NCBI GenBank assembly: GCA_020719105.1
Contig: DYQV01000072.1
Span: forward strand, 1-9,839
DNA from: Rikenella microfusus
GTDB taxonomy: Bacteria; Bacteroidota; Bacteroidia; Bacteroidales; SZUA-534
Length of the DNA stretch: 9,839 nucleotides
Reading direction: 5' to 3'
The stretch's first letter is position 1, and each line of letters starts with the position of its first letter. Positions 1 to 5,970 of the stretch are shown here, in pieces. The translations under genes and the position numbers were made by a program. The notes below the pieces were generated by a model. It was not told the origin of the DNA. It worked only from the letters and a program-made list of their open reading frames with translations, and did no database searches.

Positions 1-85
1 ATAATTAACTATCTTTAATTGTTATATGGTCTAATTTGTTACTATAATATTTTATTTGATTCACCTAACCCATTTATATTCAGAA

Positions 86-112
86 TTAACCCGGATTATT
101 CATTAATAATCC
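86..112. repeat. Short hairpin, relative of the 4775-4822 repeat
   Basis: GGATTATT (93-100) and AATAATCC (105-112) form a perfect 8-bp stem with a 4-nt loop. The left flank and left arm, TTAACCCGGATTATTCAT (86-103), match 4771-4788 (TTAACCCGCTTTATTCAT) at 16 of 18 positions. This suggests a shortened or diverged member of the same dispersed palindrome family. It lacks the TTCGCT-type loop of the longer copies. Confidence 0.6.
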
Positions 113-121
113 TGACGATTA

Positions 122-172
122 AGCTACACCTCAATATTGGGAAAATAAAAACTCCCAATTTTGGGTGTAGCT
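122..172. repeat. Imperfect long hairpin
   Basis: The arm 122-142 (starting AGCTACACC, ending ATTGGGA) pairs with 153-172 (starting TCCCAAT, ending GGTGTAGCT). The outer 9 bp and inner 7 bp are perfect, with a small bulge and mismatches between, and a 10-nt A-rich loop. There is no T-tract after either arm, so it is not a clear intrinsic terminator. Its arms do not resemble the other hairpins here. Confidence 0.6.
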
Positions 173-184
173 AAATCGGGGTTT

Positions 185-253
185 CCCGCTTTGCAACCCA
201 ATGCCCATCGCACATTCACACCTTTCGCTGTGCTCAGGTATGAATAAAGCGGG
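185..253. repeat. Dispersed palindromic repeat, copy 1, with 21-nt insert
   Basis: The segment 220-253 is identical to 4789-4822 except at one position (230). The left arm is interrupted: CCCGCTTT (185-192) pairs with AAAGCGGG (246-253), and ATTCACACCT (214-223) pairs with AGGTATGAAT (236-245) with one mismatch. The 21 nt at 193-213 have no counterpart in the second copy, so they look like an insertion into the left arm. The loop is TTCGCTGTGCTC. Function unknown; this is a REP-like or MITE-like dispersed hairpin. Confidence 0.75.
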
Positions 254-286
254 TTAAACTTCGTAAGTTCATTTAGTAAATGCAAC
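254..286. repeat. Candidate insertion-element inverted repeat, left
   Basis: Read in reverse complement, this stretch gives GTTGCATTTAC, then TAAAT, then GAAGTTTAA. The same words in the same order (GTTGCATTTAC, AAAT, GAAAGTTTAA) occur on the plus strand at 1445-1471. It lies about 150 bp before the IS30 remnant, where a left end could sit, and it starts directly after hairpin copy 1. The identity is interrupted by gaps, so assignment as a true terminal repeat is tentative. Confidence 0.3.
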
Positions 287-318
287 TTTTAAGAGTATTC
301 TTGTATTCTTATTATCGC

Positions 319-369
319 AACCCTTAGCTCTTTTTACGGAATGAAGCGTAGCAAAGAGAGCTAAGGGTT
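319..369. repeat. Hairpin with AACCC/GGGTT ends
   Basis: AACCCTTAGCTC (319-330) pairs perfectly with GAGCTAAGGGTT (358-369), a 12-bp stem around a 27-nt loop. The loop itself contains TACG/CGTA, able to form a small inner stem. On the minus strand the loop holds TTTGCTACGCTTCATTC, loosely like the TTCGCTTTGCTC loop of the 4775-4822 hairpin, and both have AACCC/GGG-type outer ends. It may be a second subfamily of the same kind of element, placed just upstream of the IS30 remnant. Confidence 0.65.
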
Positions 370-435
370 ATTTCCCTTGCTCTGCTTTTACTCCTCATTA
401 AGGCTTATCTCTGTACTCGACTAAAAGTAAACAAT

Positions 436-769
436 ATGAAGCAATTAACTGAAGAACAAAAGTATCAAATTGTGCATTCAATTACCTCTGACAATGGTAA
501 AGAATTTGCAGAACATAAAAAAATATCTAAAAAATTACTCGCAGATTTCTTTATTGCTCACCCATATTCTTCATGGGAAAGAGACTTAAGCGGAGATACC
601 AATAAACTAATAAGGCAATATATTCCTAAAAAAAACAACTTTTGACAATTTTAATGATTTGGAAATCATTGAAATACAATATAAAATCAATCGAAGACCA
701 AGAAAAAAAATAAATTATGAACCCCCTAAAAATAGATTCTTTAAATGCAAGCAAATCGGTTTTAAGTAA
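436..769 (+). pseudogene. IS30-family transposase remnant, internally deleted and frameshifted
   Basis: The first 12 residues (MKQLTEEQKYQI) match the usual start of the IS30 DNA-binding region. They are followed at once by the end of the DDE catalytic domain: SITSDNGKEFAEH with the second catalytic Asp, then AHPYSSWER and LIRQYIPK. About 200 residues between these parts are missing compared with the usual 300-350 aa. The frame stops at 643-645. A one-base shift (GAC at 644) restores a 41-codon tail with the family wording YKINRRPRKKINYEPPKNRF, ending in TAA at 767-769. The NEN of the WERG-NEN-NGLIRQ block reads SGD here, so the catalytic Glu is also gone. The product cannot transpose. Assignment to IS30 is from recognisable family motifs; the decay is seen directly. 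Confidence 0.88.
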
Positions 770-793
770 AAAGCACCCCGTTTGAAGTGCTTT
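768..793 (-). terminator. Probable intrinsic terminator of the lipoprotein gene
   Basis: On the minus strand AAAGCAC (793-787) and GTGCTTT (776-770) form a 7-bp stem with a 10-nt loop, and the T-run extends two bases past the stem. It starts 26 bp after the stop codon of the minus-strand lipoprotein gene. There is no T-tract in the plus direction, so it should act mainly on minus-strand transcripts. Confidence 0.5.
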
Positions 794-818
794 CCTGTTC
801 AATATTACTCAATTTTTG

Positions 819-1307
819 CTATTCATCCATAGGATCGGAATTACCCATATCCCTAATGCACAGGTATTTTCCATTTCGTTTTTCAAAAAGGCTGAAATAC
901 TTTCCACTCCTTATTTTAGAGTTAGTGGAATCTACTAGAAGGAATGCTCCAATTTCAATCACCTGGTTGGCATCACTGGAAACATGTACCTCTTTGGTTT
1001 CATAGGATAGTTTTGCCCCTTTTGGAAAATATTCCAATTCCCCGTTAATATATTCATGGATAGCGTCTTTACCCATGATTGGATACTGGTTATTAAAATA
1101 ACTAACCGCATCATCGGCATAATATTTCAAGCTATCGGCATTTCCTGAATTGTAAATGTCGGCAAAATGATTCTCGGCTTCCTGAATTTCGGCTTTAATT
1201 TTTTCTATGTCAATAGCTGATTGAATCACTTCCTTTTTCTGATTACAGGCTATGGCGAACATGAGCATAACTGCCAGCATTCCGCTCATTAAAAACTTAC
1301 CTTTCAT
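819..1307 (-). CDS. NTF2-like (SnoaL/DUF4440-type) lipoprotein
   Basis: The chosen start gives 162 aa with a textbook lipoprotein signal: MKGK, a hydrophobic run, then AIAC with the lipid-attached Cys at residue 21. An upstream in-frame ATG at 1361 would add 18 residues before this signal and overlap the likely promoter, so it was not used. Residues about 36-158 look like a cone-shaped NTF2-like fold: a first helix around AENHFADIYNSGNADSL, then YADDAVSYF, then GKDAI, and a final strand pair GKYFSLFEKRNGKYLCIRDMG typical of DUF4440/SnoaL-like proteins. Such domains bind small ligands or act as steroid-isomerase-like enzymes; no specific activity can be read here. The protein probably sits on the periplasmic side of a membrane. 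It stands alone, divergent from the next gene. Confidence 0.82.
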   Translation of the reverse strand: MKGKFLMSGMLAVMLMFAIACNQKKEVIQSAIDIEKIKAEIQEAENHFADIYNSGNADSLKYYADDAVSYFNNQYPIMGKDAIHEYINGELEYFPKGAKLSYETKEVHVSSDANQVIEIGAFLLVDSTNSKIRSGKYFSLFEKRNGKYLCIRDMGNSDPMDE

Positions 1308-1358
1308 AATTCTGTTTAATTTAAATTTATTTTCAATTATTTGTATTTGTAAAAAGAA

Positions 1359-1366
1359 CAAATTTA
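1359..1366 (-). promoter_or_regulatory. Candidate -7 box for the lipoprotein gene
   Basis: The minus strand reads TAAATTTG, an exact match to the Bacteroidota TAnnTTTG -7 consensus. It would start transcription roughly 45-50 bp before the ATG at 1307. No convincing TTTG -33 element is seen at the right distance, so confidence is limited. Confidence 0.4.
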
Positions 1367-1425
1367 ATTTAAAATAAGGAATAAACCGTGTTATTTTGAA
1401 TGACTGAAATTGAAAAATAAAAATG

Positions 1426-1433
1426 TACTTTTG
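1426..1433 (+). promoter_or_regulatory. Candidate -7 box for the Asn/Ser/Gly-rich protein gene
   Basis: TACTTTTG matches TAnnTTTG exactly and predicts a leader of about 40 bp before the ATG at 1482. It lies downstream of the in-frame ATG at 1410, which supports the later start. The TTTTG at 1393-1397 is too far upstream to be an ideal -33 element. Confidence 0.4.
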
Positions 1434-1444
1434 TTATACTTTTT

Positions 1445-1471
1445 GTTGCATTTACAAATCCGAAAGTTTAA
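1445..1471. repeat. Candidate insertion-element inverted repeat, right
   Basis: GTTGCATTTAC, AAAT and GAAAGTTTAA appear here in the order and orientation expected for the partner of 254-286. The distance between outer ends is about 1.2 kb, close to a complete IS30-type element, but the interior holds only a deleted transposase plus a lipoprotein gene. The match has gaps. It ends 10 bp before the start codon at 1482. Confidence 0.25.
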
Positions 1472-1481
1472 AATAAAATCT

Positions 1482-2660
1482 ATGAGTAAGTGTTTTTTTC
1501 TTTTGATACTAATCTTTACCGGTTTATGTACCATACCCACATTTTCGCAAACAGAACCAAAATTAGATACTTTGGGTTTGCCTGGAGATAACCTGAATCT
1601 TTATGCCGTTTTGGAGCTTTTTCAAAAGTCGAAAACCATTGAAGAATTTGAAAAATCGTTGAATTTAGAAGCCACAGGCATCAACAACCTGGATTTGAAT
1701 TTAGACTCAAAGGTTGATTTCATTAAAGTGGAGACAAAACAAGACGGAACTGATTTTTCGTTTATTCTTCGGGTTAAGGTGAATGAAAAAGAGACCCAAG
1801 ATGTGGCGGTTATTTTAGTTTCAAAGGATGAAGAGGGTAAAGTTTCCATGCAAATTGTTGGGGATATGGCTTTGTACGGTAAGGATTATATTGTTGAACC
1901 ACAACCTACAACAAAACCTGCCGTAACTGCTAATCCCGGGTATACAGGTACCGATACAGTTGTTGTATCTGCCCCGGCCACAACCACTGTAGTGGTAGTG
2001 GAATCGGCACCCATCGTAACGTATGTTTATTCACCGGTTTATGTTCCCTATTATCCTCCACCCGCCCCGCCTCCCTACTTTTTTGCATTTACGGTTGTGG
2101 CTGTAAGTACTTACCACCACAATAATTATTACCATGGGTACCCTCCACCTTATCCACACGGAAATACGGTAGTAGTGCATAATACAAATAACTATAACAA
2201 TTACAACAACAATTACAAGAACAGTTCCAATACGGTGAATCACAACAATACCAATGGCAATTATAATTCTAATAGAAATAATGCTTCCAATACAAATACA
2301 AATAAACCATCGAATACCAGTGGAAATAAAGCAACCACCAGCGATGCCAACAGGCAAAACAACAGTAGTGGAAATAAAGCAACTACCAATAATATGAATA
2401 AAGCCTCCAATAACAGTGGCAATAAAGCTTCCAGCGGTAATGTAAACAAACCAACTACTTCGCAATCAAACCGAGCGTCTGCTTCACCATCCACTTCACA
2501 ATCGTCAAGGTCCACAAATTCATCCAATTCCAGGCAATCGGCTTCTCCATCCTCATCAGGGTCATCGTCCAGTGGTTATAGCGGAGGTGGCCGCAGTGGT
2601 GGAGGCGGTGGAAGAAGTGGCGGTGGTGGGGGCCGCAGCGGAGGCGGTGGAAGAAGATAA
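1482..2660 (+). CDS. Secreted Asn/Ser/Gly-rich protein with conserved Bacteroidota N-terminal domain
   Basis: Translation from 1482 gives 392 aa beginning with a clear signal peptide (MSKCFFLLILIFTGLCTIPTFS, split before QTEPK). The upstream ATG at 1410 would place 24 charged residues before it and overlap the promoter. Residues about 35-140 form a domain I recognise from many uncharacterised Bacteroidota proteins: LYAVLELFQ, EEFEKSLN, then NNLDLNLDSKVDFIKVE, then TQDVAVILV and QIVGDMALYG. The DLNLDSKVD stretch resembles a degenerate EF-hand or dockerin loop. It is followed by a Pro/Tyr/Val-rich segment (YVPYYPPPAPPPYFF) and His/Tyr-rich turns. After that comes a long Asn/Ser-rich tail with 16-residue repeats and Gly-Arg repeats at the end. 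Its location is probably surface or periplasm; the role is unknown. The low-complexity tail suggests adhesion, matrix binding or disorder, but this is inference. Confidence 0.82.
   Translation: MSKCFFLLILIFTGLCTIPTFSQTEPKLDTLGLPGDNLNLYAVLELFQKSKTIEEFEKSLNLEATGINNLDLNLDSKVDFIKVETKQDGTDFSFILRVKVNEKETQDVAVILVSKDEEGKVSMQIVGDMALYGKDYIVEPQPTTKPAVTANPGYTGTDTVVVSAPATTTVVVVESAPIVTYVYSPVYVPYYPPPAPPPYFFAFTVVAVSTYHHNNYYHGYPPPYPHGNTVVVHNTNNYNNYNNNYKNSSNTVNHNNTNGNYNSNRNNASNTNTNKPSNTSGNKATTSDANRQNNSSGNKATTNNMNKASNNSGNKASSGNVNKPTTSQSNRASASPSTSQSSRSTNSSNSRQSASPSSSGSSSSGYSGGGRSGGGGGRSGGGGGRSGGGGRR
2304..2495 (+). repeat. In-frame 48-bp tandem repeats (16-residue units)
   Basis: Three units of 48 bp (2304-2351, 2352-2399, 2400-2447) and a degraded fourth encode the pattern xxxNxSGNKA[T/S][T/S]xxxN. 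SGNKA is identical in all three full units while the codons differ, which points to an older duplication held at the protein level. The tract lies in the disordered tail of the secreted protein. Confidence 0.75.
2583..2657 (+). repeat. Gly-Arg-Ser repeat at the C-terminus
   Basis: The last 25 residues consist of GGG(GG)R and S units: GGGRS, GGGGGRS twice, then GGGGRR. Such RS-GGGGG tails are flexible and positively charged. The base composition here is far more GC-rich than the rest of the window because of the Gly codons. Confidence 0.8.
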
Positions 2661-2777
2661 AGCGAAATAAAAGGTAGAATGCGGCTTTATTCTATACTTG
2701 AACCAAAAGGATAGTTTCAGCTAATGCTATTTACTGTTTTTGTAAGTATTTTAGCTGCCAAACCCCAAAACCAATTT

Positions 2778-3311
2778 ATGAAACCGAAGGTATTTTTTGC
2801 ATTAGTCACGATATTATATTTTAACCTGCCGGTATCGGCGCAACTAAGGGTTGGTAAGGCCTCATCGGAAATTAACTTCCGTGAAGGACCCGGAACCAAC
2901 TCCCAGGTTTTGCATTCCATCAACAGCTCAAACTTATTGGTAGTGTTGCCCAGCGAGCCTCAGAACGGTTTTGTGGAAGCATTTGATGTGGAAACCAGCA
3001 AGCGTGGCTTTGTTTATGAAACGTTGATTCAGATTACCGATACGCTGTTTTTTCAAACGCAACATTTTTTTGAAAAATTGGGTGAAAATGCAAATGGCGA
3101 TGTTGAAATAATTATAACCAATAAAACTAACCATTTGCTTTTTTTGTGGATTAACAAGATTTCATACGAATTATCGCCATACGAAAAAAAGGTTTTAGTA
3201 ATCGACCAAGAAGAAATTATCTATTTTTCGTCGGCACCGGGTTTGTTTCCGGTTTTTGGGAAAGAAACCCTGAAAAAAGGGGAATCGTATGTATGGAATT
3301 TTACCCTATAA
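2778..3311 (+). CDS. Exported SH3b-domain protein
   Basis: From 2778 the product is 177 aa with signal peptide MKPKVFFALVTILYFNLPVSA and likely cleavage before Gln22. An in-frame ATG at 2724 adds 18 residues before the signal and was not chosen. Residues about 24-84 are a bacterial SH3 (SH3b) domain: INFREGPGTNSQVLHSI is the typical N-R-x-GPGT-x-S-x-V-L block, followed by GFVEAF and KRGFVYETLI at the end of the fold. The remaining 90 residues (VEIIITNKTNHLLFLWIN, then KKGESYVWNF) look like a small beta domain that I cannot name. SH3b domains often bind peptidoglycan or cell-wall peptides. The porin gene follows after 36 bp on the same strand, so the two are probably one operon. Confidence 0.8.
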   Translation: MKPKVFFALVTILYFNLPVSAQLRVGKASSEINFREGPGTNSQVLHSINSSNLLVVLPSEPQNGFVEAFDVETSKRGFVYETLIQITDTLFFQTQHFFEKLGENANGDVEIIITNKTNHLLFLWINKISYELSPYEKKVLVIDQEEIIYFSSAPGLFPVFGKETLKKGESYVWNFTL

Positions 3312-3347
3312 AATAGATATATCCAAAATGATTTAAAACAGAGCAAA

Positions 3348-4619
3348 ATGTACAAATGGTTGTGTTTATTTACAGGGTTATTATTTGTCTCTATTTCAGT
3401 TGCCCAAGTGCGCGACACTCTGAAACTTACCATCAGTAAAGTAGAAAGGAAACCAGCCGATACGGTGTACCTTTTCTCGAGCCGTACCGATACTATTGCA
3501 CTACAACCCATTAAAACCGATACCAGCAAGATGGTAAAAGACATCAACCCTCAGGATTTATCGGAAACAAAATACCAAATTAAACTGCTGGGACAAATAC
3601 GGGTAAACTCTTACTACGATTTTAATGGTATGACGAATACTGAAGGTTTTATTCCTTATGACATTCCGATTGGAGAACAAGACATTGATGGGTTATCAAG
3701 TGTGTACATTGGGGCCCGGCAAACCCGTTTGGGTATGGAAGGTACCGCCAATACTAAAGTGGGAAGGATACGGGCTTATATGGATGTGGATTTTGCCTCC
3801 TCCACCGAATCGTTTTGGCGATTGCGGCATGCTTTTGTAGAATGGGGTTACTTTAAAATTGGGCAAACCTGGAGTACCTTTATGGACAATGCCTCCTTAC
3901 CCAATACGGTGGATTTTGAGGGACCAAACAGCGCTTTGTCAAAGCGGCATGGATTAATAAGGTATGAACGGAAATTTAAGGAAAAGCAAATATTCGGAGT
4001 ATCGTTGGAGACCCCTCATTCTGACTACTATAATCCGGCAGATACTTTAATTCAAAATAAAAATAAACAAGCCTATTTTGATTTGGCTGCACGCTACAAA
4101 TATTTCAATTCATGGGGCCATTTCCAGATAGCAGCTATATACCGCCGTATTAATTATCTGCATAAGGGCAATATGGATAAACTGAATGGTTGGGGCCTAT
4201 TGGTTAGTAGTATCTATAACCTGAATTCAAAAAGCACGCTTTATGCCCAATACTCCTTTGGACAAGGAATCGCCCATTATTATGTTGGCTTTGGCAATAA
4301 ACAATTGGATGCCGTGTACGACCCACTTGCCGAGGATATGGAACTAAAAAATATCCAAGGGGCTTACATTACCTACAATTACAAGTTAAAGCCAAAAATG
4401 ACGGCTTCTGCCACTGCAGGTGTTTCATTTATCGATGTGTATGATTTTGAACCAACCGATTCATTCCGGTCGAGCAGGTATTTAGCAGTAACCTACTTTT
4501 ACAACCCCATTGAAACCATTAGCCTCGGAGCCGAAATTACCACCGGTTCGCGCATAAACAGTGACTCGCAAACAGGATACGCTACCCGCATTTCGGTATT
4601 GGGAAGCTTCAGTTTCTAA
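3348..4619 (+). CDS. DcaP-like outer-membrane porin
   Basis: This is a 423-aa outer-membrane protein with signal peptide MYKWLCLFTGLLFVSISVAQ. About 55 residues of linker with DT-rich segments follow, and then a barrel that ends in FSF, the terminal aromatic signal for outer-membrane assembly. The diagnostic block is ARQTRLGMEG (residues 123-132), RAYMDVDF, RLRHAFVEWG (158-167) and GQTWSTFMD (172-180), all characteristic of the DcaP-like porin family. DcaP of Acinetobacter is a trimeric channel for small dicarboxylates and similar acids; the substrate here is not known. The N-terminal extension before the barrel may form the coiled region seen in DcaP. It is probably translated from the same message as the upstream SH3b gene and converges on a gene remnant right after its stop. 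Confidence 0.85.
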   Translation: MYKWLCLFTGLLFVSISVAQVRDTLKLTISKVERKPADTVYLFSSRTDTIALQPIKTDTSKMVKDINPQDLSETKYQIKLLGQIRVNSYYDFNGMTNTEGFIPYDIPIGEQDIDGLSSVYIGARQTRLGMEGTANTKVGRIRAYMDVDFASSTESFWRLRHAFVEWGYFKIGQTWSTFMDNASLPNTVDFEGPNSALSKRHGLIRYERKFKEKQIFGVSLETPHSDYYNPADTLIQNKNKQAYFDLAARYKYFNSWGHFQIAAIYRRINYLHKGNMDKLNGWGLLVSSIYNLNSKSTLYAQYSFGQGIAHYYVGFGNKQLDAVYDPLAEDMELKNIQGAYITYNYKLKPKMTASATAGVSFIDVYDFEPTDSFRSSRYLAVTYFYNPIETISLGAEITTGSRINSDSQTGYATRISVLGSFSF

Positions 4620-4774
4620 TTACCCGTGCTGATATTTGGTACTTTTTTTGAATGATCCGGTTGATATTTCTCTTCCCGATTTATTATACATTTCAAGCAT
4701 CGCATCCACTTTAACCACCTTGTTTTGATGCTCCGCATCTTTGTAGTAATAGGCCAGTAAAACAGGCAGCTTAA
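4620..4774 (-). pseudogene. C-terminal remnant of an unidentified gene, cut off at the hairpin
   Basis: The minus strand carries an open frame of about 51 codons ending in TAA at 4620-4622, directly after the porin stop. The text (VDAMLEMYNKSGREISTG, then KKSTKYQHG at the end) has the composition and codon use of a real soluble protein. There is no plausible start codon at its upstream end: the frame runs into the 4775-4822 hairpin and meets a stop inside it. The upstream part of the gene is not found beyond the hairpin. The family was not recognised. A chance frame is possible but less likely given the codon pattern; a short protein from an internal ATG cannot be excluded. Confidence 0.5.
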
Positions 4775-4822
4775 CCCGCTTTATTCATACCTTTCGCTTT
4801 GCTCAGGTATGAATAAAGCGGG
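4775..4822. repeat. Dispersed palindromic repeat, copy 2 (perfect 18-bp stem)
   Basis: The arms 4775-4792 and 4805-4822 are perfectly complementary over 18 bp (CCCGCTTTATTCATACCT and its complement) around the 12-nt loop TTCGCTTTGCTC. The right part is shared with 220-253 at 33 of 34 positions. It lies between the convergent porin and permease genes and could stop transcription from both sides, though neither arm is followed by a T-tract. The recurrence at an unrelated site makes it a dispersed element first and a terminator only possibly. Confidence 0.85.
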
Positions 4823-4864
4823 CTAATAGTAAAACAAGAGAAATTTCTCATTTTAATCTCCAAT

Positions 4865-5941
4865 TTAGTCTTGTCGTTCCAATTCTGTTGCTCCAACATT
4901 CTCAGCATTTAACCACCCAATAAATAACTTATAGCCTATTGACAATATAATAGCTCCTGTAAATAGCCCGATGAAGCCGGATAAAATAAACCCACCTATT
5001 ACCCCAATAAAAATGACCAACATAGGTACCGGTGCTCCTTTCCCCAATAAAATAGGTTTGAGTATATTGTCCGATGTACCCACTACCAACATAAGAGCTG
5101 TCCAAACGATCGCCGGGACCAATTCTTTGGTGGAAAACATATAAATGATAATGGGGAGGGTAACAATGAATACGGGAATTTGAAGCACACAAAGTATAAA
5201 GATTATTAACGTCCAGATACCGGCAAAGGGAATACCGGCTAAAACAAATAGAATGCCATTCAACATTGCTAAAATTAAGGCAACACCCATTATTCCTTTC
5301 ACCACACTACCCACGGTGCTCAATGCAACATCGGCAAAATCATCGCCCCTGTCGCCTGCCAATTTCCTAAAAAACTTACGAATGGAATCGCCTGTTCCTC
5401 CAATAGCTAAAAGGATTCCGGCAATAATAAGCGCGGCCATTATTTGAATAACTCCGCTTACAGAACTAAATACCCCTTTTGCAATGCTTTTCCCAAATCC
5501 AGCAAGCTGATCTTTATATTTAACCAGTGTTCCTTCAAGATTTCCAGAAAGCGATTGCCAAAAATCATAAAGTCCTTCGCCGATAACGGGCCATTCCTTT
5601 ACCTTTTCATTCGGAATTGGAAAGGTCAATGTTCCATCATTGAATTTTATTCTAAGTTCTTTAAACTCGCTAACCAACGATCCAATGAGAAAAAAAAGGG
5701 GAACAATTATTATAGCTAAAAGCACCAAAATGATAATAGTAGAGGCTAATTTAGGGCGGTTACCCATTTTTTCCGTCAATTTTTTATGGATAGGATAAAG
5801 GGCCAAAGATAGAATGATGCTCCATAAAATAATACTGGCAAATGGAACCATGATCATCAAGCACCAGGCCACAATTAATATAAGAATAAACAGCCGTATG
5901 GTTGTTTCATAAATGGCATTGTTCGAAATTTGATTATTCAT
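4865..5941 (-). CDS. AI-2E family transporter (PerM/UPF0118-type permease)
   Basis: The product is a 358-aa inner-membrane protein with about eight hydrophobic segments: a pair at residues 15-50, one at 66-90, then a soluble stretch (95-160) with FWQSLSGNLEG. Further segments follow at about 160-182, 212-235, 240-267, 270-289 and 306-342. The family signature DNILKPILLGKGAPVPMLVIF (from residue 291) followed by IGVIGG, together with a length near 350, is typical of the AI-2E transporter/PerM family. Members have been linked to autoinducer-2 export, sodium-proton exchange and other transport, so the substrate is open. The gene follows the helical periplasmic protein gene at 108 bp and may be read through from it. 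The ATG at 5941 begins MNNQISNN, short and polar before the first membrane segment, a fitting start. Confidence 0.9.
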   Translation of the reverse strand: MNNQISNNAIYETTIRLFILILIVAWCLMIMVPFASIILWSIILSLALYPIHKKLTEKMGNRPKLASTIIILVLLAIIIVPLFFLIGSLVSEFKELRIKFNDGTLTFPIPNEKVKEWPVIGEGLYDFWQSLSGNLEGTLVKYKDQLAGFGKSIAKGVFSSVSGVIQIMAALIIAGILLAIGGTGDSIRKFFRKLAGDRGDDFADVALSTVGSVVKGIMGVALILAMLNGILFVLAGIPFAGIWTLIIFILCVLQIPVFIVTLPIIIYMFSTKELVPAIVWTALMLVVGTSDNILKPILLGKGAPVPMLVIFIGVIGGFILSGFIGLFTGAIILSIGYKLFIGWLNAENVGATELERQD

Positions 5942-5970
5942 AATCAGGTATTTTTAAAATTGCAACTAAA

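Larger units (their letters stand above)
1..435. other. Gene-free left region with a hairpin array
   Basis: No credible reading frame is seen on either strand. The region is occupied by four consecutive inverted repeats (93-112, 122-172, 185-253 and 319-369), each listed separately, followed by about 65 bp of plain sequence before the IS30 remnant. The first 80 bases are AT-rich and show nothing I can name. The hairpin density suggests a sink for small palindromic repeats and insertion sequences rather than a regulatory leader. A non-coding RNA spanning several hairpins cannot be excluded from sequence alone. Confidence 0.6.

Noticed and set aside
185..369. Integron attC-like sites suggested by GTTAAAC at 253-259 and AACCC/GGGTT ends
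   Set aside because: No matching RYYYAAC partner at the right place, no bulged double-box layout, and no integrase or cassette array; the hairpins are better explained as dispersed palindromes.
1410..1481. Earlier start (ATG at 1410) for the Asn/Ser/Gly-rich protein
   Set aside because: It overlaps the candidate -7 box and puts a charged stretch before a clean signal peptide beginning at 1482.
2031..2527. Minus-strand open frames over the 392-aa protein gene
   Set aside because: They are antisense to a low-complexity region; the translations are Ile/Val- or Leu-rich products of the repeat composition with no domain text.
2675..2694. TAGAAT/ATTCTA hairpin after the 392-aa gene as terminator
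   Set aside because: Only a 6-bp AT-rich stem with no T-run; too weak to annotate.
4838..4849. GAGAAATTTCTC palindrome as a terminator
   Set aside because: It has no loop between the two 6-bp halves and lies upstream of no gene end on the plus strand; too short to support a call.
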